Of a stretch of DNA of 64,000 bases, positions 8,346 to 18,000 are shown piece by piece. Made by a program: the position numbers and the translations under genes. This stretch comes from Mycetocola reblochoni REB411 (GTDB lineage: Bacteria > Actinomycetota > Actinomycetes > Actinomycetales > Microbacteriaceae). The DNA is taken from the NCBI RefSeq assembly GCF_900163835.1, contig NZ_FUKR01000022.1:124001-188000 (forward strand), given 5' to 3'. The notes under the pieces are model-generated. The model made no database searches and was not told the origin of the DNA. It was given only the letters and a program-made list of their open reading frames with translations. Every line of letters starts with the position of its first letter. Positions within the stretch are counted from its first letter, which is position 1.

Positions 8346-9884
8346 GTGACCGCACCAGCGGCGAAGAACTCCTCCCCCACGCCGGCGGGCGGCGGATCGT
8401 CCCGAGCGGACGGAGCGGCCCGAGCGGGCGGAGCGGCCGGGGGAGCCCTGCCCCCGCTGACGCCCGGTCCGTACCGGCGTCGGCTCGGCACGGTGGCCTT
8501 CGTCGCCACGCTCGGTGGACTGCTGTTCGGCTACGACACGGGCGTGATCAACGGCGCCCTCCGTCCGATGTCGGCGGAGCTCGGGCTCACGGCCGTCACC
8601 GAGGGCGTCGTCACCAGCTCCCTGCTGTTCGGGGCTGCGGTGGGCGCCGTGTTCTCTGGCCGGGTGTCGGACGCCGTCGGTCGGCGCACGACCATCATCG
8701 CGCTGTCGGTGCTGTTCTTCGTCGGGGCGCTCGTCTGCGTGCTCTCGCCGGGCTTCGCCGTCCTCGTTGTCGGCCGAGTGCTGCTCGGCCTCGCCGTCGG
8801 CGGTGCGTCGACCGTGGTGCCGGTGTTCCTCGCGGAGCTCGCCCCCTTCGAGATCCGCGGATCGCTCTCGGGCCGCAACGAGCTCATGGTCGTCATCGGC
8901 CAGCTCGCGGCCTTCACCGTCAACGCGGTCATCGCGGCGATCTGGGGCGAGCACGAGGGAGTGTGGCGGTACATGCTGGCGGTCGCCGCCCTCCCCGCGG
9001 CGGCGCTGTTCATCGGGATGATGAGGGTGCCCGAGTCGCCGCGCTGGCTGGTGGCGAAGGGCAGGGACGAGAGGGCTCTCGACGTGCTCGGCCGCATCCG
9101 GTCTCCGGAGCGGGCCAGGGCGGAGTTCGAGGAGATACGCCGGGCGGTGCACACCGAACACGCGCGCGTCCGCGGGGAGGCCCGCGGCGCGGGCGGGCTG
9201 GGCGCCGTGCTTCGGACCCGGTGGCTCGTGCGCATCGTGCTGGTCGGCATCGGCGTGGGCGTGTTCCAGCAGCTCACGGGGATCAACTCGATCATGTACT
9301 ACGGCCAGGCCATCCTCATCGACTCCGGGTTCCAGGAGAACGCGGCCCTGATCGCGACGATCGCCCCCGGCGTCATCGGCGTGATCGGTGCCCTGGTCGC
9401 CCTGCGGATGATGGAGCGGGTCGACCGCCGCACGATGATGCTCATCGGCTACAGCCTCACCACGCTCTGCCACGTCCTCATCACCGCGACCTCGCTGCTC
9501 CTGCCCGAGGGGTCGCCCGCGCGGCCCGTCGTGATGCTCATCCTCATCGCCGCCTTCGTCGGCTCGATGCAGACCTTCCTCAACATCACCACCTGGGTCG
9601 TGCTGAGCGAGATCTTCCCCATGCGCTTCCGGGCGTTCGGCATGGGCATCGCCGTGTTCCTGCACTGGACGACGAACGCGCTGCTCGGGCTGACGTTCCC
9701 CAGCGTGCTCGAGGCCGTCGGCCTCACCGGCGCGTTCGGCGGCTTCGCCGTCGTCGGGGTGCTGGCCGTGCTGTTCATCCACCGTTTCCTGCCGGAGACG
9801 CGCGGGCGCAGCCTGGAGGATATCGAGGCGGTCGTGCGGAGCGGGCGGAGGACGTCTCAGTCCCCGGCGCGTGCCGGCGGCTGA
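8346..9884 (+). CDS. Sugar porter family MFS transporter
   Basis: A 512-residue, 12-helix transporter of the sugar porter (XylE/GLUT-like) family. Family motifs are visible: GRVSDAVGRR in the loop between helices 2 and 3, PESPRWL before the central loop, QQLTGINSIMYY in helix 7, and PETRGRSLEDIE after the last helix. It should import a hexose, pentose or inositol with protons; the particular sugar cannot be told. The GTG start at 8346 follows CGAAGGGA. The first ~40 residues are a Gly/Ala-rich extension not typical of the family. Confidence 0.9.
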   Translation: MTAPAAKNSSPTPAGGGSSRADGAARAGGAAGGALPPLTPGPYRRRLGTVAFVATLGGLLFGYDTGVINGALRPMSAELGLTAVTEGVVTSSLLFGAAVGAVFSGRVSDAVGRRTTIIALSVLFFVGALVCVLSPGFAVLVVGRVLLGLAVGGASTVVPVFLAELAPFEIRGSLSGRNELMVVIGQLAAFTVNAVIAAIWGEHEGVWRYMLAVAALPAAALFIGMMRVPESPRWLVAKGRDERALDVLGRIRSPERARAEFEEIRRAVHTEHARVRGEARGAGGLGAVLRTRWLVRIVLVGIGVGVFQQLTGINSIMYYGQAILIDSGFQENAALIATIAPGVIGVIGALVALRMMERVDRRTMMLIGYSLTTLCHVLITATSLLLPEGSPARPVVMLILIAAFVGSMQTFLNITTWVVLSEIFPMRFRAFGMGIAVFLHWTTNALLGLTFPSVLEAVGLTGAFGGFAVVGVLAVLFIHRFLPETRGRSLEDIEAVVRSGRRTSQSPARAGG

Positions 9885-9920
9885 GCCTCGGCTCCGTGTG
9901 CCGGCTGCCCGCAACAGGGC

Positions 9921-10565
9921 TCAGTCGGTGCGGGCGGTGGTCGAGCGTGCGGGGCGCCACATCGCGGCCGGCTCGGCGCCGTCGATCCCGACGATCGGTG
10001 CGAGCTCGACGAAGCCGTTCCTGCGGTAGAGCCGGCGATTGCGCGGGGTGGACGACTCGAGGTACGCGGCGGCGTCCTCCGCGTCCGCCCTGGCCAGCCC
10101 GTGCGCGAGGAGCGCCGTCCCGATGCCGCGACCACGACCGGCGGCGGCGACGCCGAGCTCACCGAGGTACCAGTGCGCGATTCCCGGCCGATGGCGCCCC
10201 ATGACGCGCTCGTACCGGAGGGCCCTGGCGACGCCACGCGCTCCGAGCGCCCTGACCATCATCGACGTCGTCGTGAGCCCGAGCGACAGACCCGCGCCGC
10301 TGTGCTTCGGTCCTTCCCACACCGCGGCGCCGAGCACGGTGCCGTCGTCGTCGACGGCCAGGTCGAGGCGACCGCGCGCACCGGCCGAGCGGATCATCGC
10401 CAGGAACAGCAGCGCGATGCGATGCCTGCGGTCGCCGCGCTCGTCGATGAACGCCGCGAGCACGGGGTCGTCCTCGAACGCCTCCGCGAGCACAAGTGCG
10501 GCGGCGGCCTGCTGGTCGCGGCGGGCGGGGACGACCGAGGGGCGCGTTGGCTGCGGGGTGCTCAT
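9921..10565 (-). CDS. GNAT-family N-acetyltransferase
   Basis: A 214-residue protein with the GNAT acetyl-CoA pyrophosphate loop GVAAAGRGRGIGTALL (about residue 140) and the C-terminal segment LESSTPRNRRLYRRNGF, where the general-acid Tyr lies. The N-terminal half is the less conserved acceptor-binding part. The ATG at 10565 is chosen; upstream in-frame sequence is shadow of the next gene region. It is a single gene, convergent with the sugar porter. The acceptor substrate is unknown. Confidence 0.85.
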   Translation of the reverse strand: MSTPQPTRPSVVPARRDQQAAAALVLAEAFEDDPVLAAFIDERGDRRHRIALLFLAMIRSAGARGRLDLAVDDDGTVLGAAVWEGPKHSGAGLSLGLTTTSMMVRALGARGVARALRYERVMGRHRPGIAHWYLGELGVAAAGRGRGIGTALLAHGLARADAEDAAAYLESSTPRNRRLYRRNGFVELAPIVGIDGAEPAAMWRPARSTTARTD

Positions 10566-10769
10566 CCGGTGAGCGTAACCCCGGCCCGGTGTGCCGACAA
10601 CCGGCCCGCCGGTAGCGGCCCGCCCGGTCGCGCGTGGATGCCCGGTGCAGGCTCCGGGTCCGTCGACCGCGTAAACTGGACGGCGGTACCGGGCCAGCGC
10701 CGCCCCGCCCGTCGCGGGGGCCCGGTGGATCGGGCTCTCCCGTCCCACCGATCGCAAAGGACACCTCCG

Positions 10770-11408
10770 ATGAGCGCCGACAGCCCCGAACCCACCAGCC
10801 ACGACGCCGCGACGGCCGAGTCGGGGCCGGTCGCCCCGACGGGCCGGAGGCGCTCCCGGCGCTCGCGTGTCATCGAGCACGGCCTCGAGTGGGTGCTGTT
10901 CGAGAGCAGGTGGCTGCTCGCGCCGCTGTACATCGGGCTCATCGCCGCCCTCGTCGTCATCCTCATCAAGTTCGCCGAGGAGCTCGTCCACCTGGTCACC
11001 CACATCTTCGAGGAGACGCCGGACGACGTGGTACTCGGGGTCCTCAGCCTGCTCGACCTGGCGCTGCTGTCGAACCTGGTGCTCATCGTCATCCTCGCCG
11101 GCTACGAGAACTTCGTCTCGAAGATCGCCGTCGCCCGTGACGCGGAGGACAGGCCCAACTGGATGGGCCACATCGACTTCTCCGGCCTGAAGATGAAGCT
11201 CATCGGCTCGATCGTGGCCATCTCGGCGATCGGGCTGCTCAAGGACTTCACCGACCTGGGCACGTCGGAGGCGCTGGACAACACCGCCCTCACCTGGCGG
11301 GTGGTGCTGCACGTGACCTTCCTCATCTCCGGAATCGCCTTCGCCTTCTCCGACTGGCTGGGCGAGAAGCGCCTCATGCTCAGTCAGCAGACGCACTCGA
11401 ACGACTGA
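10770..11408 (+). CDS. UPF0114 (YqhA-like) membrane protein
   Basis: A 212-residue integral membrane protein. A ~35-residue charged N-terminus precedes four hydrophobic segments. The family region ESRWLLAPLYIGL and the middle part LVLIVILAGYENFVSK match the YqhA/UPF0114 family of unknown function. AAAGGACA precedes the ATG at 10770. The last 29 bp overlap the 3' end of the convergent MFS gene. Confidence 0.82.
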   Translation: MSADSPEPTSHDAATAESGPVAPTGRRRSRRSRVIEHGLEWVLFESRWLLAPLYIGLIAALVVILIKFAEELVHLVTHIFEETPDDVVLGVLSLLDLALLSNLVLIVILAGYENFVSKIAVARDAEDRPNWMGHIDFSGLKMKLIGSIVAISAIGLLKDFTDLGTSEALDNTALTWRVVLHVTFLISGIAFAFSDWLGEKRLMLSQQTHSND

Positions 11409-12654
11409 GCCGGGGCTCCGCGTCGCCGCGCCTCGCCGCGTCGGTGACGCGCGCCCTGCCCAGCACGAGGATGGCCAGGCCCATGATCGCGACGCCGAGA
11501 ACGTAGGGCGCGGCGTGGCTGACCGTGGTGTACAGCGCCGCCGCGATGAGCGGGGCCGCGGCGCTCATCGCCGCGTTCAGTGACTGGGTCGCGCCGCCGA
11601 GCCAGCCCTGCTCGTCGTCGCCCACGGTGTTGGACATCGCTCCGTCCATCGCGGCCTGGGACGCACCCTGGCCTGCCGCCAGCAGGAGGGCGCCGACGAC
11701 GAAGAGCCACGGCTGGCCGAGGACGCTCGCGACGGCCGCGAGCACGGCCAGGCCCAGCATCTGGGCCGCGATCCCGCTGACGATGACACCGCGCTCGCCG
11801 AGGCGGGGCAGGAGGACGCCGAGAAGAACCCCCTGCACCAGGATGTCGATGACGCCGATGCATGCCGTCAGGAGTCCGATCTGAGTGGGCCCCCACTGGA
11901 CCGCGTCGAGGGCGAGGACGCCGAAGTTGTTGACGAAGAAGCCGAACGGCAGTGCGAGAAGGGCGAAGACGGTGAGGAGCGGGCGCAGCTCCGGCCGTCC
12001 GAACGCCTGGCGGAACACCGCGAACGGCTGGACCTCCCTTGCGGTGATCCGCGTGATGCGGTTCTCCGGGCGCAGGCTCTCCGGGAGCAGGAAGACGCTG
12101 AGGGTCGCGATGAGGAGCGAGACGCCCGCGGTGACGAACACGGGCAGCTGGACGCTGACGGCTGCGAGCAGTCCGCCGACTGCCGGGCCGAGCATCATGC
12201 CGATCCCGGACAGCGCGCCGAGCAGCCCGAAGCGCTGCGCCCGCTTCTCCGGAGGCGTGATGTCCGCGAGGTAGGCGAACAGCGCGGGCAGGTCGCCGGC
12301 GGTCAGTCCCTGGACGATGCGGGCGAGCAGGAGGACCCAGATGGACCCGCCGATCCCGAAGGCCGCCATCGATGCGGCCGCTCCGAAGGCGGAGACGATG
12401 ATGACGGGGCGGCGGCCGAACCGGTCGGACAGGCGTCCGAGGAAGGGGGCGACGAGGAAGGCGCAGAACCCGTTGACGGCCTCGAGCACGCCGACCCAGA
12501 CGGCGAGCTCGGATTCGTGGGGGACGTACTGCAGCACGATGAACGGCAGAACCGGGAGGACGACGGTCATCCCGATGACGGTGAGCATGGTCAGGGCGAT
12601 GAGCATGGCCCAGGCACGCGTCGTGTCGCGTGCGGACGAGTCGAGTGAAGTCAC
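11380..12654 (-). CDS. MFS drug-exporter-like transporter
   Basis: A 424-residue MFS protein with about 12 helices and the drug:H+ antiporter motif A GRLSDRFGRRP (residue ~78). It resembles the TetA/multidrug 12-TM group. The GTG start lies six bases after a good -10 (TACAGT on the minus strand) with TTGACT 16 bp further upstream, so the mRNA is probably leaderless. The divergent TetR gene and repeats in the shared promoter suggest local repression induced by a transported compound. Confidence 0.85.
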   Translation of the reverse strand: MTSLDSSARDTTRAWAMLIALTMLTVIGMTVVLPVLPFIVLQYVPHESELAVWVGVLEAVNGFCAFLVAPFLGRLSDRFGRRPVIIVSAFGAAASMAAFGIGGSIWVLLLARIVQGLTAGDLPALFAYLADITPPEKRAQRFGLLGALSGIGMMLGPAVGGLLAAVSVQLPVFVTAGVSLLIATLSVFLLPESLRPENRITRITAREVQPFAVFRQAFGRPELRPLLTVFALLALPFGFFVNNFGVLALDAVQWGPTQIGLLTACIGVIDILVQGVLLGVLLPRLGERGVIVSGIAAQMLGLAVLAAVASVLGQPWLFVVGALLLAAGQGASQAAMDGAMSNTVGDDEQGWLGGATQSLNAAMSAAAPLIAAALYTTVSHAAPYVLGVAIMGLAILVLGRARVTDAARRGDAEPRLSRSSASAD

Positions 12655-12724
12655 TCCATAACTGTAGCGATACCACTTTTGTAGTCAAGCCACTTTTCTC
12701 TCCGTCGGCGGATAGACTCTCCGC
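12655..12724. promoter_or_regulatory. Divergent promoter/operator between MFS exporter and TetR regulator
   Basis: The minus-strand promoter TTGACT-16-TACAGT is followed by a 6-nt gap and the exporter GTG. The plus-strand -10 TAGACT (12713-12718) is followed by a 6-nt gap and the regulator ATG. The octamer CCACTTTT occurs twice (12673-12680 and 12690-12697, 17-bp period) around the exporter -35, a plausible TetR operator. Confidence 0.65.
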
Positions 12725-13339
12725 ATGAGCAGCGAGCAGCCGACCGGACGCCGAGAGCGCAAGAAGGCGGCGACCCGCAAGGCCATCTCCGACATCGCCA
12801 CGACGATGTTCATCGAGAGGGGCTTCGACCGGGTCAGCATCAGGGAGATCGCCGACGCCGCGGACGTCTCGCCCACCACCGTGTTCGCCCACTTCCCCCA
12901 GAAGGAGGCGCTCGTGTTCGACGAGGACACCGAGCAGAGGGACCGACTGGTGGCCGCGGTCAGGGAGCGCGCCCCCGGCGTGGGGGTGAGCAGGGCGCTC
13001 CACGACTTCTACCGCGCCGAGATCGGACTCAACATCGACGAGCACGGCGAGGAGGCCGCTCGGGTGTTCCTGCGTTTCCTTGACGAGACGCCGGCGCTGC
13101 GGGAGTACGGTGCCCGGATGTGGCTCCGCCACGGGGACGCGCTCGCGGCGACTATCGCGGCCGAGTTCGGGCTCGATGCTCCGACCCCGGAGATCCGGGT
13201 GTACGCCCGCTTCGTGCTCCAGATGCAGACCCTCGTCACCGACAGCGAGGAGCAGCTCGCGACCCTCGAGGCAGGGTTCTCCGTGCTCGATCACGGCTGG
13301 GCCCCCGTCGAGGCGGCGCTCACCGCGGGCAAGCGGTGA
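12725..13339 (+). CDS. TetR-family transcriptional regulator
   Basis: A 204-residue regulator with an N-terminal TetR helix-turn-helix (residues ~10-57: RKAISDIATTMFIERGF, VSIREIADAADVS, TTVFAHFPQKEALV). A variable C-terminal ligand/dimerisation domain follows. The ATG sits six bases after a -10-like hexamer, suggesting a leaderless transcript. It probably represses the divergent exporter and itself. The inducer is unknown. Confidence 0.9.
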   Translation: MSSEQPTGRRERKKAATRKAISDIATTMFIERGFDRVSIREIADAADVSPTTVFAHFPQKEALVFDEDTEQRDRLVAAVRERAPGVGVSRALHDFYRAEIGLNIDEHGEEAARVFLRFLDETPALREYGARMWLRHGDALAATIAAEFGLDAPTPEIRVYARFVLQMQTLVTDSEEQLATLEAGFSVLDHGWAPVEAALTAGKR

Positions 13340-13354
13340 CGCGCGTGTTCGGCG

Positions 13355-14929
13355 CTAGAGCGCTCCCGTGGACCACAGCCGGTCGGAGCCGCCGCTGATC
13401 GTCGCCGCGATCGACAGCGCCTGCGAATCGCTCAGGGACGCCACGTAGTCGATGACGGCCCGTCCCCGTCCCCTGCGGATGATGCTCGCGTCGTCCGTCG
13501 GGCCGCTCAGCACGTTCGGGTGCTCGCGCCGGAGCAGCGCGTAGTCCTCGATCGCGACGTCCATCGACTCCAGGAGCCGGCGGGGCGCACGCGCCGCGTC
13601 GTCCGGGTCCTGCAGCCAGGCGGTGAAGCCCCGCACGAGGGTCTCGATCACAGTGCCCTGGCCGCGCTGCACCGTCGCCAGGTCGGGCCGGTCCAGAACG
13701 AACCGGGTGTGCACGAACTTCAGCACGTTGACGTCGTGCCAGGACTGCTGGGACAACCGGACGACGCCGCTGCGCACGTTCGGGCTCTCGTCGACGGTGA
13801 TGCCGCGCTTGAAGCGGTCCAGCCACCGGGCCGTGAACGCGGTGATCGCCCGCTCCGCCTCCCCGCCGCCGTCGAAGGGGATGGCCAGGAGCGTGTCGCC
13901 GAGCTCGATCGACACCTGCTCGACGGCCAGGCGGAACGCCTCGGGGTCGGCGATCCACGGGTCCCTGCGCCGCATGCGGCGCCACAGCGTCTCCAGGCCG
14001 TGGCCCGGGGTGCGGGAGCGCTCGCGCAGCTCGGCGTCCGACCGCTCGGCGAGGGTGTCCTCGTCGCGCAGCCAGGCGCGCAGCTCGCCCGAGACGGCGG
14101 TCTGCTGCAGCACGCCCGCGCGGTAGAAGTCGTCGAGGTCGTGGATGGAGTAGGCGATGTCGTCGGCGACGTCCATGACCGAGCACTCGACGGTCTGCTG
14201 CCACGGGTCGAGACCGGGGTAGGCGGCGCGGACCCGCGCGACCTCGGCCGCGTGGAGCGAGTAGACGGAGAACTTGTGCGCTCCGGTGGCGCGGGCGTCG
14301 CCGACGCCGCGCGGGCGCTCGCCGTCGGGGAGCGGGGCGCGGTCGCGCCACTCCAGCCGCGTCCAGGGGTACTTGAGCACGGCCGCCCTGACCGCCGCCG
14401 TGAGGTTGAGGCCCGTCGGGGTGAGCCCGTTCGTGTCCAGGGCGGCGAGGATGCGGAAGGTCTGCGCGTTGCCCTCGAAGCCCTCGGGCAGGCCGAGCTC
14501 CTGCCGGGCCAGGCGATCGAGGACCTGCTCGCCCAGGTGGCCGAATGGCGGGTGCCCGAGGTCGTGCGCGCTCGCGGCGGCCTGCACGACGACGGGCTCG
14601 CAGCCGCCGAGCCGGAGGATCCGCCTGCCGTTCTCGCCCCGGTCGTTGGCGAGCGTGACGGCGATCTCCCTCGCGACAGCGGTGACCTTGATCGAGTGGG
14701 TTAGGCGGTTGTGGATGACCGGGCCGGCGCTGGTCTGCGGCACCACCTGGGTGACGGCGGAGAGCCGGGAGAAGTACGGGGAGAAGCGGATGCGTTCCAG
14801 GTCGGTGCGGAAGTCGAAGCTGGGGTAGGGCACTCCGCCCTCGGGGAGCGGCTCGGCGATCTCCCTCCTGTGCCTCGCCGGGACGGGGGAGGGCTCCGCG
14901 GGAGAGCCGGGGGTCGCGTCGCTGCTCAT
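13355..14929 (-). CDS. dgt: Deoxyguanosinetriphosphate triphosphohydrolase-like protein (HD domain)
   Basis: About 524 residues. The HD-type metal site is visible as HNRLTHS, then AHDLGHPPFGH (HD motif) and later CSVMDVADDIAYSIHDLDD, as in bacterial dGTPases, which hydrolyse dNTP to nucleoside plus triphosphate. The first 45 residues are a Pro/Ser-rich extension. The ATG at 14929 is preferred to an in-frame TTG four codons earlier. The length suits the longer Dgt type. It is tail-to-tail with the TetR gene. Confidence 0.88.
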   Translation of the reverse strand: MSSDATPGSPAEPSPVPARHRREIAEPLPEGGVPYPSFDFRTDLERIRFSPYFSRLSAVTQVVPQTSAGPVIHNRLTHSIKVTAVAREIAVTLANDRGENGRRILRLGGCEPVVVQAAASAHDLGHPPFGHLGEQVLDRLARQELGLPEGFEGNAQTFRILAALDTNGLTPTGLNLTAAVRAAVLKYPWTRLEWRDRAPLPDGERPRGVGDARATGAHKFSVYSLHAAEVARVRAAYPGLDPWQQTVECSVMDVADDIAYSIHDLDDFYRAGVLQQTAVSGELRAWLRDEDTLAERSDAELRERSRTPGHGLETLWRRMRRRDPWIADPEAFRLAVEQVSIELGDTLLAIPFDGGGEAERAITAFTARWLDRFKRGITVDESPNVRSGVVRLSQQSWHDVNVLKFVHTRFVLDRPDLATVQRGQGTVIETLVRGFTAWLQDPDDAARAPRRLLESMDVAIEDYALLRREHPNVLSGPTDDASIIRRGRGRAVIDYVASLSDSQALSIAATISGGSDRLWSTGAL

Positions 14930-15013
14930 TCCGACATTCAAGCACGCAGACGGACGGGGGAGGTGGCGGTCGCCCGCTGCCTCCCCCGTCCGCGTGTCAC
15001 GCCGGTGCGGTCA

Positions 15014-18000
15014 TCAGCTCCTGCGGCGGGCGCGCAGGCCGAACAGGGCGGCTGCGGCGAGCAGGAGCGCTCCGGCGAGGGCGATGATGCCCGTGCCCGA
15101 TGCGCCGGTGCGTGCGAGGTCGTCCGAACCGTCCGCGTCGGCGGAGGTGGACGGGGCCGGCTGATCGGGAACGGGTGCCGTCGAGGTCGTCGAGGCCGGT
15201 TCGGACGGCTCGCCGCTCGGACCCGCGGTCGGCTCGTCCGTGGCGGGAGTCGTCGGCTCGGGCGTGACGGGGGTGTCGGTCGGCGTCGGCTCAGGCGTGA
15301 CCGGGGTCTCGGTCGGCGTCGGCTCGGGCGTGACGGGGGTCTCGGTCGGCGTCGGCTCATCCGAGCGGGTGTTGAGGAACGTCGCCACGTCCGAGCGTCC
15401 GTCCTCGCCGACCGTCACGCGAACCCGCTCGTCGGAGAGCGCATAGCCGGCGGGCGCGCGCTTCTCGACGACCTCGTAGCTGCCGGGCTCGGTCACGGTC
15501 ACTCCGACGGGGGAGCCGTCGGGGCCGGTGACCCGGAGGAAACCGTCCTCCACGAACACGTCGTCGACGACGACGGTGCCGTCACCGCGCTGGATCTGGA
15601 ACCGCGCTTCAGGGTCGGAGATGACCGTCTCCGTGTCGTCGGCGTCCACCTTGCGGATCGTCAGGGGGAAGTCGTTCGACGGCACGAGGGTCGCCTGCGA
15701 GTTCCCGAAGGTGTTCACGATCGGGGTGTCAGCCGTGTAGTCGACGATCCGCACCGCCACGTAGACGTGGACGGGGTCGGTCGTGTTCAGCAGTGTCCCC
15801 GGCCGGTTCTCGACCGTGACCGTGGTCGAGTCGGCGTCGTAGCTGGCCTGAAGGTTCCCGTCCAGCTTGACGGTGTCCGTCGTCGGACGCTCGGCGGTGT
15901 CGACGTCATCTGCGCCGACGAAGCCGAGGAACTCGACGCCCGCGGGCATCGTGTCCAGCGTCGGGATGATCCGCACATCCTTGTACTTGCCGTGCGGGAT
16001 GAAGGCGAGGTCGTAGACGTAGACGTCCTGCACGAGCTCACCGCTCGCCGGGTCGAACTCGGCGCGCAGCGACTGCTTCCAGCTGTGGTCTCCGCTGTCC
16101 CTGATGGACTTGCGCGTCTCCGCCTCGTCACCGAAGGAGGTCGCGCTCGTGCTCGTCTCCGACCAGTACAGCGCCTTCTCATCGGAGCCGATCAGCGTGG
16201 CCGAGTTGCTGACGCTCAGCGTCTGCTTGCCGACGATCGGCTTCGTCGTCAGCGGGAGGGTGATCTGCAGGCGACCGGAGATCGCCGGGGCGATCGTCGC
16301 AACGCCCGCCTCGCTCAGCGCGACGGTGATCGCGCCGTCGTCGGTCAGCGCGACGTCGAGGTCCCCGGAGTCGAGCGGCTTCCACCAGGCGTAGAGGCCC
16401 GTGGCGCCCTTCGCCGCGGTCGCGATGGCCGCGTCGCTCAGGTCGAAGACCGCCGGGTCGACGTGGTCGACGATCGTGCTCGAGGTCAGGTCGACCTCGG
16501 AGGCGTCGATCGTGAAGGTGTAGGGGATGCTCAGGGCCTCCCCGGGGCTCGCGGTCAGGCCGGCGGGGGCCTTCTTGGAGAACTTGCTGTCGTCGTGCAC
16601 GCCGTTGGAGAAGTCTCCGTCGACGAGGGTGGCGTCGGCGCTGCGGCGCTCGGGGTTCGCGTCGTCGTCGTAGCTGAAGGTGGCGCTGTTGGGCAGCACG
16701 TACCCGGTCGCGTCCGAGACGTTGGTCCAGCCGGTGGACAGGCCCGTGATGCTCGTGGCCTCGGCGTTGAGGGTGATGGACACGCTCGTCGCCGAGTCGG
16801 TGCCGAGGTTCGCCAGGAAGTGCGAGCCGACGATCGCGTAGTGGCCGACGAACTCGTCGGCCGCGAACTCATCCGCGGTGCCGTCGAACTCGACCGGGGT
16901 CAGTGCTCCGGCGGGACTCACCGTCACGCGCTCGCCGTCCGCCCAGCGCAGCTGGGGCACGAGCTCGTCGCTGATGACGACGTTGCGGTCGAGGGTGCGG
17001 TAGGCGTTCGAGCCGTCCCAGTCGGACAGCGTCGCGGTCAGGGTGTAGCTGATCGGCACCGCGGGGTCGAGCGTGCCGTCCTCCGCCGCGGTGACGGTGC
17101 GCTGGCCCCAGCTGGCGGACTTGCCGAAGGCGCCGCCGAGGTTCGGCTTGCTCGGACCCGCGACGTCGCCGCCGATCCAGACGGTCGCCGTCTTCGACTC
17201 TCCGCCGAAGTCGGCGGTGTTGACCAGGTCAAGCCCGAAGCGTCCGCCGTCCTCGCCGAGCGTGTCGTACTCGGCCTGCAGCCGGTCCTGGAGCGCCTGG
17301 CGTGCGGCCTCGTCGGCCACCGTGGCCGAGTAGCGCAGGACCAGGCGGGAGGGGCCGTCGACGTTCACGGTCGTGGCGAAGGACGAGCCGCTGAGGTCGG
17401 CGTCGACGTCGAACGGCTGAGTGGACTTGTTGAGCCCGTCGGCATCCCAGGTGGTGATCTCGGCCGACAGGGAGTCGGCGACGTAGCTCAGCCCCTCGGG
17501 GAGGGTGTCGCTGATCGGGTAGTCGCTGCGCGCATTCTTCGAGTCGAGGTGGAGCTCGTAGCCGATCGGCGAGCCGATGAGGGAGTCGGCGACGGTGACG
17601 ACGCCGTCCGCGACGCTGACGAAATTGCCGAGCCAGCCGTTCCGCGTCTGCTTCCCTGAGCCGTCTGAGACGTTGGCGATCTCGTCGCCGTCGTTCTTGA
17701 TGGTCACGTCGACCGAGGTCGTCTCACCGCCGACCGACCAGCTGATCGGCTCCTTGGAGCTCTTCTCGACCGTGTTGACCGTGTACCGCAGCTCGACGAC
17801 GCCCTGGGTCGTGGTCGGCATCGGGTTGGCGAAGGTGACCCGCAGCGTGTTGCCGATCTGCTCGATCGAGGCGATGCCCTCGTTCGTCACCTCGAGGGTC
17901 GCCGGGTCGATCGACACGTTGTCGCTGAGGACGATGTCGACCGTCGAGCCGGGTTCGACCCTGTCGCTGCCGCTGTTGGAGTACTGCAGCTTGAGGGTCT

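Noticed and set aside
14711-17659. 982-codon plus-strand frame opposite the surface protein and dgt
   Set aside because: An antisense shadow of GC-rich genes on the minus strand; low-complexity Arg/Gly/Val sequence without domains.
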